64,000 nucleotides of DNA from VXYL01 sp965199945 (lineage in GTDB: Bacteria; Pseudomonadota; Gammaproteobacteria; Pseudomonadales; Azotimanducaceae), in the NCBI GenBank assembly GCA_965199945.1, contig OZ241354.1, positions 124,001 to 188,000 of the forward strand, written 5' to 3'. The notes below the pieces were generated by a model. The model did not search any database. It was not told the DNA's origin and saw nothing but the letters and a program-made list of their open reading frames with translations. A program made the position numbers and the translations under genes. Below are positions 23,897 to 32,173 of the stretch, piece after piece. Every line of letters starts with the position of its first letter. Position 1 is the stretch's first letter.

Positions 23897-24886
23897 ATGC
23901 ACTTGGGCCTTACGCCGTGGCGGATCTCCGGCCGGGTGGATGCGCAGGAGCTTGGGCGCCAGGGCGCGTTGGCCGAGAGCTGGGGCTACCGTTCGTTCTG
24001 GCTGCCGGAGAACCACTTCTCGGCGGCGCCGCGGCATTCCGCGACGGGCGAGGGGAACGCGCCGCCGCCCGGGGACGCCATTCCCGATCCGCTGATGCTG
24101 CTGGCATCCGTCGCCGCGTGTACGCGCACGATTCGCCTTGCCACGACGTCGTACCTGCTGCCGCTGCGCCATCCCCTGCAGGCCGCGGAGCAAGTCGCCG
24201 TCCTGGATCGGCTCTCCGGCGGCCGCGTGACGCTCGGCGTCGGACGCGGCTACCAGCCGGCGATGTTCAGTGCGTTCTCTGTCTCTCGAAAGGACAAGCG
24301 GCGCATCTTCGAGGCCTGCGTGGAGACCATGGTGCGGGCCTGGCGCGGCGAACCGGTAGTCGTCGGCGACGGCGAGAACCAGCCGATGGTGCTTTCGCCG
24401 CTGCCGGTGCAGCGGCCGCATCCGCCGCTGTGGGTCGCCGCCTTCGGCCCGAAGGCGCTGGCCCAGGCCGGCAAGCTCGGCATGCCCTATCTCGCTTCTC
24501 CCATGGAGCCGGTCGAGCGCTTGCGCGAGAACTACATGCGCCATGCGGAGGCGTGCGACGAGGCCGGCGTGCCGCGCCCGGCGGAAGTGCCGATCATGCG
24601 CACGCTGTTCGTCTCCGAGGACCGCGCCTTGCTCGACCGCGTGCGCGAGCAGCTCGACGCGAGCGCCAGAAGCCTCGCCGCGAGCGGCCTGCGGCGCGGC
24701 ATTTCGCCGAGCGCCGACGACTGGGCCATCGTCGGCGAACCGAGCGAAGTGGCGGACAAGGTCGCCGCCTATGTGCAGGACTTCGGCATGACGCACCTCG
24801 TCGTCACCCGCCTGCGCATCGGCAAAGTGGATTCGGCGCTTCTGGAGCGCTCCGTCGCCTTGGCCGCGCAAACGCTGGGAGAATGA
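23897..24886 (+). CDS. LLM-class flavin-dependent oxidoreductase
   Basis: A 329-residue luciferase-like TIM-barrel enzyme that uses reduced FMN or F420 to oxidise small organic substrates. Diagnostic segments are MHLGLTPWRISG at the first strand, WGYRSFWLPENHFS, DPLMLLASVAACTRTIRLATTSYLLPLRHP (split motif), LDRLSGGRVTLGVGRGYQP and HPPLWVAAFGPKALA. The substrate is unknown. The gene starts 13 bases after the preceding stop with a GAGAGGGG ribosome site and overlaps the next gene by ATGA, so the exported PLC-like protein, this oxidoreductase and the C13 peptidase are probably cotranscribed. Confidence 0.85.
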   Translation: MHLGLTPWRISGRVDAQELGRQGALAESWGYRSFWLPENHFSAAPRHSATGEGNAPPPGDAIPDPLMLLASVAACTRTIRLATTSYLLPLRHPLQAAEQVAVLDRLSGGRVTLGVGRGYQPAMFSAFSVSRKDKRRIFEACVETMVRAWRGEPVVVGDGENQPMVLSPLPVQRPHPPLWVAAFGPKALAQAGKLGMPYLASPMEPVERLRENYMRHAEACDEAGVPRPAEVPIMRTLFVSEDRALLDRVREQLDASARSLAASGLRRGISPSADDWAIVGEPSEVADKVAAYVQDFGMTHLVVTRLRIGKVDSALLERSVALAAQTLGE

Positions 24887-26382
24887 CCGCCAGCCTGCTA
24901 GACGGCGCAGACCCGCCGCTCCCTGCGCACGATCCGAGCGAGCCTCAACTGCGTTCCGTCGGGGCGAGGGGCACGGCCTTCGAGTTGGCTGGCGAACGAT
25001 TCTGGGCTGCGGCCGCCAACGATCTCCTGCTCGGACTGCGGCTGTGCATCCCGGTTCCTCTCCCCACGTCGGCCACGTCCGCCGCCTCGGCCGCTTCGGA
25101 GCAAGTGCGGTTCAGCGGCGATCCGCGCACGCTGGCGCTGGCCGTCGCACTGTCGCTCGGAGTCGCAACGGTGGTGGACTATGCCTTGGCAAGCCAAGAC
25201 TACGATGCGCTGGCCTTCAACATCTGGGGTCTCTACGCGACGGTGACCTGGCTGTTCGCGGCAACCGCGTGGCTGTTCCTGTTGGCGATGGGCAACGCCA
25301 GCTTGCACCGCTTGGCCGCGTTGCTCACCGCGGTGCTGGTGGTGGAAGCCGTGCGCGTGGCGGCGACGCCGCTGGCCGCCTGGCTGACGGCGGAGGCGAC
25401 GGCCACGTTCGCGGTGGCAGCGTCTTCGGCCAGCGACGTCGCCGCCACCGCGGTCGTCTTCTACTTCACCGTCGCGACGATGCGCGCCGTCCACTTGAAC
25501 CTCGAAGTCGACGGCGCGAAGCGCCTTGGCGCGGCCTTCGCTGGCGGCGCCGTGCTGTGGGCGACGAGCCACTTCCTGCCGGACAACCGGCTGTTCCGGG
25601 CGGATGCCGCGGCCCGGCCGCCGCCGCTCGACATCGAAGCCGCCTACGTGCAGCAGGAGGAACTGGTGCGGGCCGCGCTTGGGCGCGTTCTGCCCTCGCG
25701 CCTGGGCGTGGTGGACACCTACTTCGTCGGCTTCGCGCCGTTCTCGGCCGAGGATGTCTTCGCCAACGAGGTGGGGCACGCGGAGGCGCTGTTCCAAAGC
25801 CGGCTGGACGCCGCGGGCCGCACGGCCCTGCTGGTGAACAGCCGCGCTACGCTGGATTCGTTGCCGCTCGCCAACGGCCACAATCTGGGCGCGGTGCTGC
25901 GCGGCATCGGCGCCAAGATGGATGCCGAGGACGTGCTCTTTCTGCACATGACGTCCCACGGCTCGGCGCAGCACGAGTTCAGCGTGTCCTTCGAGAACCT
26001 CGGCCTCAAGGACTTGAGCGCGGCGGAAATCGGGCGCATCGTCGATTCCGCGCAGCTGCCGTGGCGCATCGTCGTGGTATCCGCCTGCTACTCCGGCGGC
26101 TACATCGACGCGCTGATGTCGCCGACGACGCTGGTGATGACCGCCTCCAGCGCCGAGAACGTGTCCTTCGGCTGCGAGCACGGGCGCGAGTTCACCTACT
26201 TCGGCGAAGCGCTCTACCAAGACAAGCCGGCCCGCGACAAGCTGGCCGAAGGCGACTACCAAGGGGCGTTCCGAGCGGCTGCCGCGACGGTGGCCGCGCG
26301 CGAAGAAGAGGAAGGATTGGCGCCGTCGGAACCGCAGATCCGGGTCGGCAAGGACATCGCCGCCAAGCTGGCGGCGGGATGA
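24883..26382 (+). CDS. Membrane-anchored C13 (legumain-like) cysteine peptidase
   Basis: The N-terminal 210 residues hold several hydrophobic segments (LALAVALSLGVATVVDYAL, WLFAATAWLFLLAMG, TAVVFYFTVATM). The C-terminal half is a caspase-fold C13 peptidase with catalytic His in LHMTSHGSAQ (H359) and catalytic Cys in VVVSACYSGGY (C402), 43 residues apart as in legumain and GPI8. Typical C13 enzymes cleave after Asn/Asp or act as transamidases. Bacterial membrane-anchored versions are largely uncharacterised. ATG 24883 overlaps the upstream TGA, so translation is coupled to the flavin oxidoreductase gene. The next gene starts six bases downstream. Confidence 0.8.
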   Translation: MTASLLDGADPPLPAHDPSEPQLRSVGARGTAFELAGERFWAAAANDLLLGLRLCIPVPLPTSATSAASAASEQVRFSGDPRTLALAVALSLGVATVVDYALASQDYDALAFNIWGLYATVTWLFAATAWLFLLAMGNASLHRLAALLTAVLVVEAVRVAATPLAAWLTAEATATFAVAASSASDVAATAVVFYFTVATMRAVHLNLEVDGAKRLGAAFAGGAVLWATSHFLPDNRLFRADAAARPPPLDIEAAYVQQEELVRAALGRVLPSRLGVVDTYFVGFAPFSAEDVFANEVGHAEALFQSRLDAAGRTALLVNSRATLDSLPLANGHNLGAVLRGIGAKMDAEDVLFLHMTSHGSAQHEFSVSFENLGLKDLSAAEIGRIVDSAQLPWRIVVVSACYSGGYIDALMSPTTLVMTASSAENVSFGCEHGREFTYFGEALYQDKPARDKLAEGDYQGAFRAAAATVAAREEEEGLAPSEPQIRVGKDIAAKLAAG

Positions 26383-26388
26383 GGGGCC

Positions 26389-27006
26389 GTGGCGCAATAC
26401 CTCGCCATCCATCCCAGCCACCCGCAGGCGCGATTGGTGGATCGCGCCGCCGAGATCGTGCGCGACGGCGGCGTGGTGGTCTATCCCACCGACGCCACCT
26501 ACGCCGTCGGCTGCCACTTGGAAGACAAGGACGCCGTGGAGCGCATTCGCGCCTTGCGGCGGCTGCAACGCGAACACCTGCTCACGCTGGTGTGCCGGGA
26601 CTTGTCGGAACTGGCCACCTACGCGCGGGTGGACAACACCAGCTATCGGCTCGTGCGGCGCTATCTGCCCGGCCCGTTCACCTTTGTGCTGCCGGCGACC
26701 CGCGGCGTGCCGCGGCGTCTCGTTCACCGCCGCCGCAAGACCATCGGCCTGCGCGTGCCGGCGCACCCCATCGCGCAAGCGCTGCTCGCGGCGCTCGGCG
26801 AACCGATGATGTCCACCACGTTGATCCTGCCCGGCGAAGACCTGCCGGTGGTCGATGTGGAAGAACGACGGCCGGCGCTGGAGCACGGCGTGGACGCCAT
26901 CGTCGACGGCGGCGCCTGCGGCACGCGCCCGACGACGGTGGTGGACTTGACCCAGGGCCGACTCGAGATCGTCCGCCAGGGCCTCGGCGAATTGGAGCCG
27001 CACTGA
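26389..27006 (+). CDS. YciO/Sua5/TsaC-family protein
   Basis: A 205-residue Sua5-YciO-YrdC-fold protein with GGVVVYPTDATYAVGCHLED and LRRLQREHLLTLVCRDLSELATYA (shown in parts), plus a YLPGPFTFVLPAT core. This fold makes threonylcarbamoyl-adenylate for tRNA t6A37 in TsaC/Sua5. The length and the PMMSTTLILPGED segment look more like YciO, a paralogue of less certain function. It lies just upstream of trpS, a common gammaproteobacterial order. The start is GTG 26389. Confidence 0.85.
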   Translation: MAQYLAIHPSHPQARLVDRAAEIVRDGGVVVYPTDATYAVGCHLEDKDAVERIRALRRLQREHLLTLVCRDLSELATYARVDNTSYRLVRRYLPGPFTFVLPATRGVPRRLVHRRRKTIGLRVPAHPIAQALLAALGEPMMSTTLILPGEDLPVVDVEERRPALEHGVDAIVDGGACGTRPTTVVDLTQGRLEIVRQGLGELEPH

Positions 27007-27126
27007 CGCGGGACATGGCGCGTCCTCAAGCCGTGCGGGTGGAACGCCGGCTGGCTGTGCTAGTGTAGGGCTGCATTCTTTGATTCACGGCTTTGGCAAC
27101 CGACGCCGCGAGGGCCGACACGCAAG

Positions 27127-28341
27127 TTGAACAGCACGGATTCCGACCAGCGGGTGTTGTCCGGGATGCGGCCGACCGGGCGGCTGCACCTCGGCCACTA
27201 CCACGGTGCGCTGAAGAACTGGGTTCGCCTGCAGCACGAGTACGAGTGCTTCTTCTTCGTCGCCGACTACCATGCCTTGACGACGAACTACCGTCGCGCC
27301 GGCGATATCGAGCGCTTCACCTTCGACACGGTGGTCGATTGGCTCGCCGCCGGCATCAGCCCGGGGGCGGCGACGGTCTTCGTGCAGAGCAAGGTGCCGG
27401 AACACGCCGAGCTGCATCTGCTGCTGTCGATGGTGACGCCGCTCGGCTGGCTGGAGCGGGTGCCGAGCTTCAAGGAGCAGCAGGCGAGCCTCGGCGACCG
27501 CGACCTGAGCACCTACGGCTTCCTCGGCTATCCGCTGCTGCAGGCGGCCGACATCCTCATCTACCGCGCTGGCCACGTGCCGGTGGGCGGCGACCAGGTG
27601 GCGCACTTGGAGCTGGCGCGGGCGGTGGCGCGGCGCTTCAACCACGTCTTCGGGCGCGAGCCGCAATTCGAGAAGGCCGCCGAGCGGGCCATCGACAAGA
27701 TGGGCAAGAAGGCGGCGCGCCTGTACCGCAGCGCCCGCAAGGAGCATTTGGAGCGGGGCGGCACGGAAGCGGTGGCCCGCGCCCAGGCGCTGCTCGGCGA
27801 ACAGCAGAACCTCTCCATCGGCGACCGCGAGCGGCTCTACGGCTACCTGGAAGGCGGCGGGCGCATCGTGCTGCCGGAACCGAAGGAACTGCTCACCAGC
27901 GCCGCCACCTTGCCGGGGCTCGATGGCCGCAAGATGTCCAAGTCCTACGACAACGCCATCGAGCTGCGCGACTCGGCGCAGTCCGTGGAACAGAAGGTGC
28001 GCACGATGATGACCGATCCGGCGCGCAAGCGGCGTTCCGATCCGGGCGACCCGGCCAAGTGCCCGGTCTTCGCGCTGCACGAGGTGTACTGCGACGACGG
28101 GGTGAAGCAGTGGGCGGCGGACGGCTGCCGCTCCGCCGGCATCGGCTGCATCGACTGCAAGGGGCCGCTCATCGACGCCGTGAACGCCGAGCGGGCGCCC
28201 TTCATCGAGCGCGCCGAGCATTTCGAGAACAACCCCGATCTGGTGCGCACCATCCTCGCCGAAGGTTCCGAGGCGGCGCGGACTGCGGCGCGCGAGACCT
28301 TGGAGGACGTGAAGTCCGCGGCCGGACTGGCGCACCGATGA
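27127..28341 (+). CDS. trpS: Tryptophan-tRNA ligase
   Basis: Class I aminoacyl-tRNA synthetase charging tRNA-Trp. The HIGH motif appears as HLGHYHGAL and the KMSKS loop as GRKMSKSYDNAI. At 404 residues it is about 70 longer than E. coli TrpS. The extra C-terminal part contains SAGIGCIDCKGPLIDAV, a Cys-containing module seen in the longer proteobacterial TrpS type, where the cysteines may bind metal. The start is TTG 27127 with only a distant GAGGG, so the exact N-terminus is uncertain. scpA follows with an ATGA overlap. Confidence 0.92.
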   Translation: MNSTDSDQRVLSGMRPTGRLHLGHYHGALKNWVRLQHEYECFFFVADYHALTTNYRRAGDIERFTFDTVVDWLAAGISPGAATVFVQSKVPEHAELHLLLSMVTPLGWLERVPSFKEQQASLGDRDLSTYGFLGYPLLQAADILIYRAGHVPVGGDQVAHLELARAVARRFNHVFGREPQFEKAAERAIDKMGKKAARLYRSARKEHLERGGTEAVARAQALLGEQQNLSIGDRERLYGYLEGGGRIVLPEPKELLTSAATLPGLDGRKMSKSYDNAIELRDSAQSVEQKVRTMMTDPARKRRSDPGDPAKCPVFALHEVYCDDGVKQWAADGCRSAGIGCIDCKGPLIDAVNAERAPFIERAEHFENNPDLVRTILAEGSEAARTAARETLEDVKSAAGLAHR

Positions 28342-29189
28342 GCGGGGAGCGCGGCGAAGACCCGCAGCCGGCCGGCCAAGCTGGCGGCGGCGATGACAAC
28401 GTGGTTGCCGTGGTGCGCGGCAAGGCCGTGCGCGAGCTGCCCTCGGACCTCTACATTCCGCCGCAGGCCCTGCAGGTCTTCCTGGAGACGTTCGAGGGGC
28501 CGCTGGATCTGCTGCTGTATCTCATTCGCCGCCAGAACCTCGACATCCTGGACATCAAGGTGGCGGAGATCACCGACCAGTACCTGCGCTACATCGAACT
28601 GATGAAGGCGCTCAAGCTCGACCTCGCCGGCGAATACCTGCTGATCGCCGCCATGCTGGCCGAGATCAAGTCGCGCCTGCTGCTCCCCCGTCCGCAAGCG
28701 GAGGAGGACGAACAGGATCCGCGCGCGGAGCTCGTGCGCCGGCTGCAGGAATACGAGCGCTTGAAGGATGCCGCCGAGCAGCTGGACGCGCTGCCGCGCC
28801 TCGAGCGCGACCATCACGCGGCGGGCGCCGCCGCCCCGGCCACGGCGGCGCGCGTGGTGCTGCCGCAGGTGTCGATGAAGGAGCTGCTGCTGGCGCTGGC
28901 CGACGTTCTGCATCGGCAGGACCTGGAGGCGCATCACGCCGTGGCGCTGGAAGGAATCTCGGTGCGGGCGCGAATGGCCGGCATGCTGGCGCAGGTGAAT
29001 GCAGCGTCCGGCTTTCTCGCCTTCGCCGATCTCTTCGACATGCGCGAAGGCCGCCGTGGCGTGGTGGTCACCTTTCTCGCGCTGATGGAGCTCGTGCGCG
29101 AAGCGCTGGTGGACTTGACCCAGAGCGCGCCTTACGCGCCCATCTACGTCTCGGCGCCGGACGCCGACCGGCCGACCCTCGCCCGATGA
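28338..29189 (+). CDS. scpA: Segregation and condensation protein A
   Basis: ScpA is the kleisin subunit that bridges SMC heads and, with ScpB, forms the condensin complex organising the nucleoid. The 283-residue protein has the kleisin N-terminus FEGPLDLLLYLIRRQNLDILDI followed by EYLLIAAMLAEIKSRLLLP, and a C-terminal winged-helix SMC-binding region VTFLALMELVREALVD (partial motifs shown). The first 45 residues are a disordered Gly/Asp extension. It overlaps trpS by four bases and scpB by four. No smc gene is in the window. Confidence 0.92.
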   Translation: MSGERGEDPQPAGQAGGGDDNVVAVVRGKAVRELPSDLYIPPQALQVFLETFEGPLDLLLYLIRRQNLDILDIKVAEITDQYLRYIELMKALKLDLAGEYLLIAAMLAEIKSRLLLPRPQAEEDEQDPRAELVRRLQEYERLKDAAEQLDALPRLERDHHAAGAAAPATAARVVLPQVSMKELLLALADVLHRQDLEAHHAVALEGISVRARMAGMLAQVNAASGFLAFADLFDMREGRRGVVVTFLALMELVREALVDLTQSAPYAPIYVSAPDADRPTLAR

Positions 29190-29869
29190 CGCCGGAACGA
29201 ATCAAGCTCGTCGTCGAAGGGGCGCTCTTCGCCGCCCGCGAGCCGGTGAGCGTGGAGCGGCTGATCGGCTTGTTCGCCAAGGACGAACTGCCGCTCGGCG
29301 GCGAACGCCAAGCGGTGCGCGCAGCTCTCGACGCCATTGCCGCCGAAGCCGAGGGGCGCGCCTACGAGCTGGCGCGGGTGGCCAGCGGCCATCGCTTCCA
29401 AGTGCGCCGCGAGTTCGCGCCCTGGGTGGGCCGGCTGTTCGACGAACGCGCGCCGCGCTTTTCGCGGGCTCTGCTCGAGACGCTGGCGCTGATCGCCTAC
29501 CGGCAGCCGACGACGCGCGGCGACATCGAACAGGTGCGCGGCGTGGCGGTGAGTCCGTCGATCATGCGCACCTTGCTGGACCGCGGCTGGATTCGCGCCG
29601 TTGGCCAACGCGAAACGCCGGGCCGGCCGACGATGTACGGCACGACGCGCCGCTTTCTCGACTACTTCAATTTGCGCAGTCTGGACGACATGCCGCCGCT
29701 GGCCGAGATCAAGGCCCTCGCCGAACCGGAGTTGGACGACGACGCGCCCGAAGAGCAGACGACGGACGACGCGCCGAGCGAACCGCCAGCGCCAGCGCCG
29801 CGCGCCTTGGCGGAGGTGGTGCAGCTGCCGGTCGCCCCCCCGCGCACCGAGAACGCGGAGCAGGAGTAG
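29186..29869 (+). CDS. scpB: Segregation and condensation protein B
   Basis: ScpB dimers bind the middle of ScpA in SMC-ScpAB condensin. The protein shows IKLVVEGALFAAREPVSVERL, ALLETLALIAYRQPTTRGDIEQVRG and TMYGTTRRFLDYFNL in separated motifs, with two winged helices over residues about 10-175 followed by an acidic Pro-rich tail typical of proteobacterial ScpB. ATG 29186 overlaps the scpA stop. The pseudouridine-synthase gene follows after 26 bases, a conserved order. Confidence 0.92.
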   Translation: MTPERIKLVVEGALFAAREPVSVERLIGLFAKDELPLGGERQAVRAALDAIAAEAEGRAYELARVASGHRFQVRREFAPWVGRLFDERAPRFSRALLETLALIAYRQPTTRGDIEQVRGVAVSPSIMRTLLDRGWIRAVGQRETPGRPTMYGTTRRFLDYFNLRSLDDMPPLAEIKALAEPELDDDAPEEQTTDDAPSEPPAPAPRALAEVVQLPVAPPRTENAEQE

Positions 29870-29895
29870 GCGCTTGCCGCGCGAGCGCGCCGCCC

Positions 29896-30741
29896 ATGGC
29901 CGAGAGGCTTCACAAGACGCTCGCCGCGCGCGGCTTCGGGTCGCGGCGCGAGATGGAACGCTGGATCGCCGCCGGGCGGGTGACGGTGAACGGGCGCGTC
30001 GCGGCGGTCGGCGAACAGGTGGCGCCGGGAGACGAGATCGTCGTGGACGGCAGGCGCCTGCGCGCCGCGGCGCCGACTTCCTGCCGCGTGCTGGTGGCGA
30101 ACAAGCGCGCCGGGACGATCGTCTCCCGGGCCGACCCGCGCAACCGCCGATCGGTTTTCGACGACCTGCCGCCGCTGCGCGACGGACGCTGGATCGCGGT
30201 CGGCCGGCTCGACTACCAGACCACGGGTCTGCTGCTGTTCGCCAACGACGGCGAGCTGGCCAACAAGCTGATGCATCCGAGCAGCGGCATCGACCGCGAA
30301 TACGCCGTGCGCGTGCGCGGCAAGCTGGACGAAGACGCGCTGCGGCGCCTGACCGCCGGCGTGCTGCGCGACGGCCGGCGCGAATCCTTCAGCGACATCC
30401 GCTACTACGACGGCCAAGGCGCCAACCACTGGTACCACGTCGTGCTCATGGAAGGCCGCAACCACGAAGTGCGCGCGCTGTTCGCCAGCGAAGGCATCGC
30501 CGTCACGCGCTTGAAGCGCGTCCGCTACGGGCCGGTGGTGCTGCCGCCGTGGCTGCCCCGGGGCGCCTGGGAAGAGATGGGCGGCCACGACTTGAGGCGC
30601 CTGCGGCGGATTCTCGGCCTGCCGACGCCGGCCCGCGACAGTCGCGCTCGGCCACGCGCCCGTTCCATGCTGATTCCGTTTCCGCGCATGACGCGCGCGG
30701 ACAGCAGCGCCGCCGCCCGTTCGGTCGAACCGCCCGATTGA
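29896..30741 (+). CDS. rluB: 23S rRNA pseudouridine synthase, RluB type
   Basis: The enzyme isomerises uridine in 23S rRNA (U2605 in E. coli). It begins with an S4 RNA-binding domain (LHKTLAARGFGSRREMERWI, AGRVTVNGRVA), then the RsuA/RluB catalytic motif VGRLDYQTTGLLLFANDG, whose Asp is the catalytic residue. LMHPSSGIDREYAVRV and EGRNHEVRALF follow. The 281-residue length fits RluB, with a basic Arg-rich tail. It follows scpB as in many gammaproteobacteria. Confidence 0.9.
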   Translation: MAERLHKTLAARGFGSRREMERWIAAGRVTVNGRVAAVGEQVAPGDEIVVDGRRLRAAAPTSCRVLVANKRAGTIVSRADPRNRRSVFDDLPPLRDGRWIAVGRLDYQTTGLLLFANDGELANKLMHPSSGIDREYAVRVRGKLDEDALRRLTAGVLRDGRRESFSDIRYYDGQGANHWYHVVLMEGRNHEVRALFASEGIAVTRLKRVRYGPVVLPPWLPRGAWEEMGGHDLRRLRRILGLPTPARDSRARPRARSMLIPFPRMTRADSSAAARSVEPPD

Positions 30742-30808
30742 GCACGCCGCGCAGCGAGGCGCTACACTGCATCGCGTACCGGGCCTGCAAGCGCGAAAGG
30801 AGACCGCG

Positions 30809-32095
30809 ATGACCGATTCGCCACTGCCCCTCGGCGATCCTGGGGAGCTGGGGTTCGACGCCGAGCGGCTGTCGCGCATCGGCCCGGCCATGCAGGCGTT
30901 CGTCGACGACGGCCGGGTGCCGAACCTGGTGACCCTCGTCGCCCGCCGGGGACGCATCGTCCACCAGCATGCCTGCGGCGTCCTCGACTTGGAGGAAGCC
31001 GCGCCGGCCGGCGTGGACACGCTGTTCCGCATGTGGTCCAACACCAAGCCCATCGCTGGCGTGGCGACGCTGATCCTGTACGAACGCGGCCTGCTGACGC
31101 CGGACGATCCGGTGGCGAAGTTCCTGCCGGAGTACAATGATCCGAAGGTGTTCAACCCCGCCGATCCGATGACGCCGCTGCCCGCCAAGCGCGGCATCAC
31201 CATTCGCGACTGCCTCACGAACACCACCGGCATCGTCAATCCGACGACCATGCCGCACTGCTACCGCCAGCAGTACCGGGACGCGCTCACGACCTTGGGC
31301 TGGATCGGCGCCGACGCGAACATGCTCTCGCTGCCGAAGGGAGACGGCGAGACGCCGCCGCCGACCAATCGCGAGCGCGTGCGCGCCAAAGCCGCGTTGC
31401 CGCTCGCCGCCCATCCGGGCGAGCGGTTCGGCTACCACGTCGGCTACCAGGTGCTCTCGGCGGTGCTCGAAGAAGCCAGCGGGCAGCGCCTCGACGCGCT
31501 GTTTCGGGAGAGCATCTTCGAGCCGCTGGGCATGGACAGCACCGCCTTCTACATCGGCCAACTGGAAGACGGCGCCTTGGCCCGCTTCGGCGCCAGCTAC
31601 ATGCCGCGCAAGGTGGACGGCGAGGTGCGCCTGGCGGCGATGGACCGCGCCCGGACGAGCGAGAAGACGGTCGGGCCCCAGGCCGAGTTCGCCGCCGGCG
31701 GCGACATGGGCGGCGTGCTCTCGACAGTCGGCGACTACGCGCGCTTCGGCCAGATGCTGCTCCGCGGCGGGGAATTGGACGGCGCGCGCGTTCTTGGGCG
31801 CAAGACCGTGGAGCTGATGGTTGGCAACCACACCGGCGACATGACGATCCCCATGACCGGGCGCGGATTCCATTGGGGCCTAGGCGTAGCCGTCTACCAC
31901 GGCCACGACCGCTTTCCGCTGATTCGCTCGCCGGGCACCTTCGGCTGGGGCGGCGCCGCCGGCACCACGTTCTTCGCGGACCCGGCGGAGCAGCTGCTCG
32001 GCGTCTGCCTGACGCAGGTGATGGCGCACGGCACGATGCCGAACAACACCTATCAAGAGGACTTCCAGCGCTTGGCGTACCAGGCGCTGGCTTGA
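30809..32095 (+). CDS. Serine hydrolase of the class C beta-lactamase/DD-peptidase family
   Basis: A 428-residue serine hydrolase. The nucleophile motif SxxK is SNTK in LFRMWSNTKPIAGV, and the middle Tyr motif region is ERFGYHVGYQVLSAVLEEASG. No signal peptide is visible, so this is probably a cytoplasmic esterase or peptidase rather than a secreted beta-lactamase; many such EstB-like proteins hydrolyse esters. GAAAGGAGA gives a strong ribosome site nine bases before ATG 30809. The D-aminoacylase gene follows 78 bases downstream with its own strong site. Confidence 0.85.
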   Translation: MTDSPLPLGDPGELGFDAERLSRIGPAMQAFVDDGRVPNLVTLVARRGRIVHQHACGVLDLEEAAPAGVDTLFRMWSNTKPIAGVATLILYERGLLTPDDPVAKFLPEYNDPKVFNPADPMTPLPAKRGITIRDCLTNTTGIVNPTTMPHCYRQQYRDALTTLGWIGADANMLSLPKGDGETPPPTNRERVRAKAALPLAAHPGERFGYHVGYQVLSAVLEEASGQRLDALFRESIFEPLGMDSTAFYIGQLEDGALARFGASYMPRKVDGEVRLAAMDRARTSEKTVGPQAEFAAGGDMGGVLSTVGDYARFGQMLLRGGELDGARVLGRKTVELMVGNHTGDMTIPMTGRGFHWGLGVAVYHGHDRFPLIRSPGTFGWGGAAGTTFFADPAEQLLGVCLTQVMAHGTMPNNTYQEDFQRLAYQALA

Positions 32096-32173
32096 CGCAG
32101 CGCACTTGAGGTTCGGCGGCGCTTGGGAGAGACTGCCGAACCTGCAAGAAACAAAACCGGGAGGAGAACAGAA

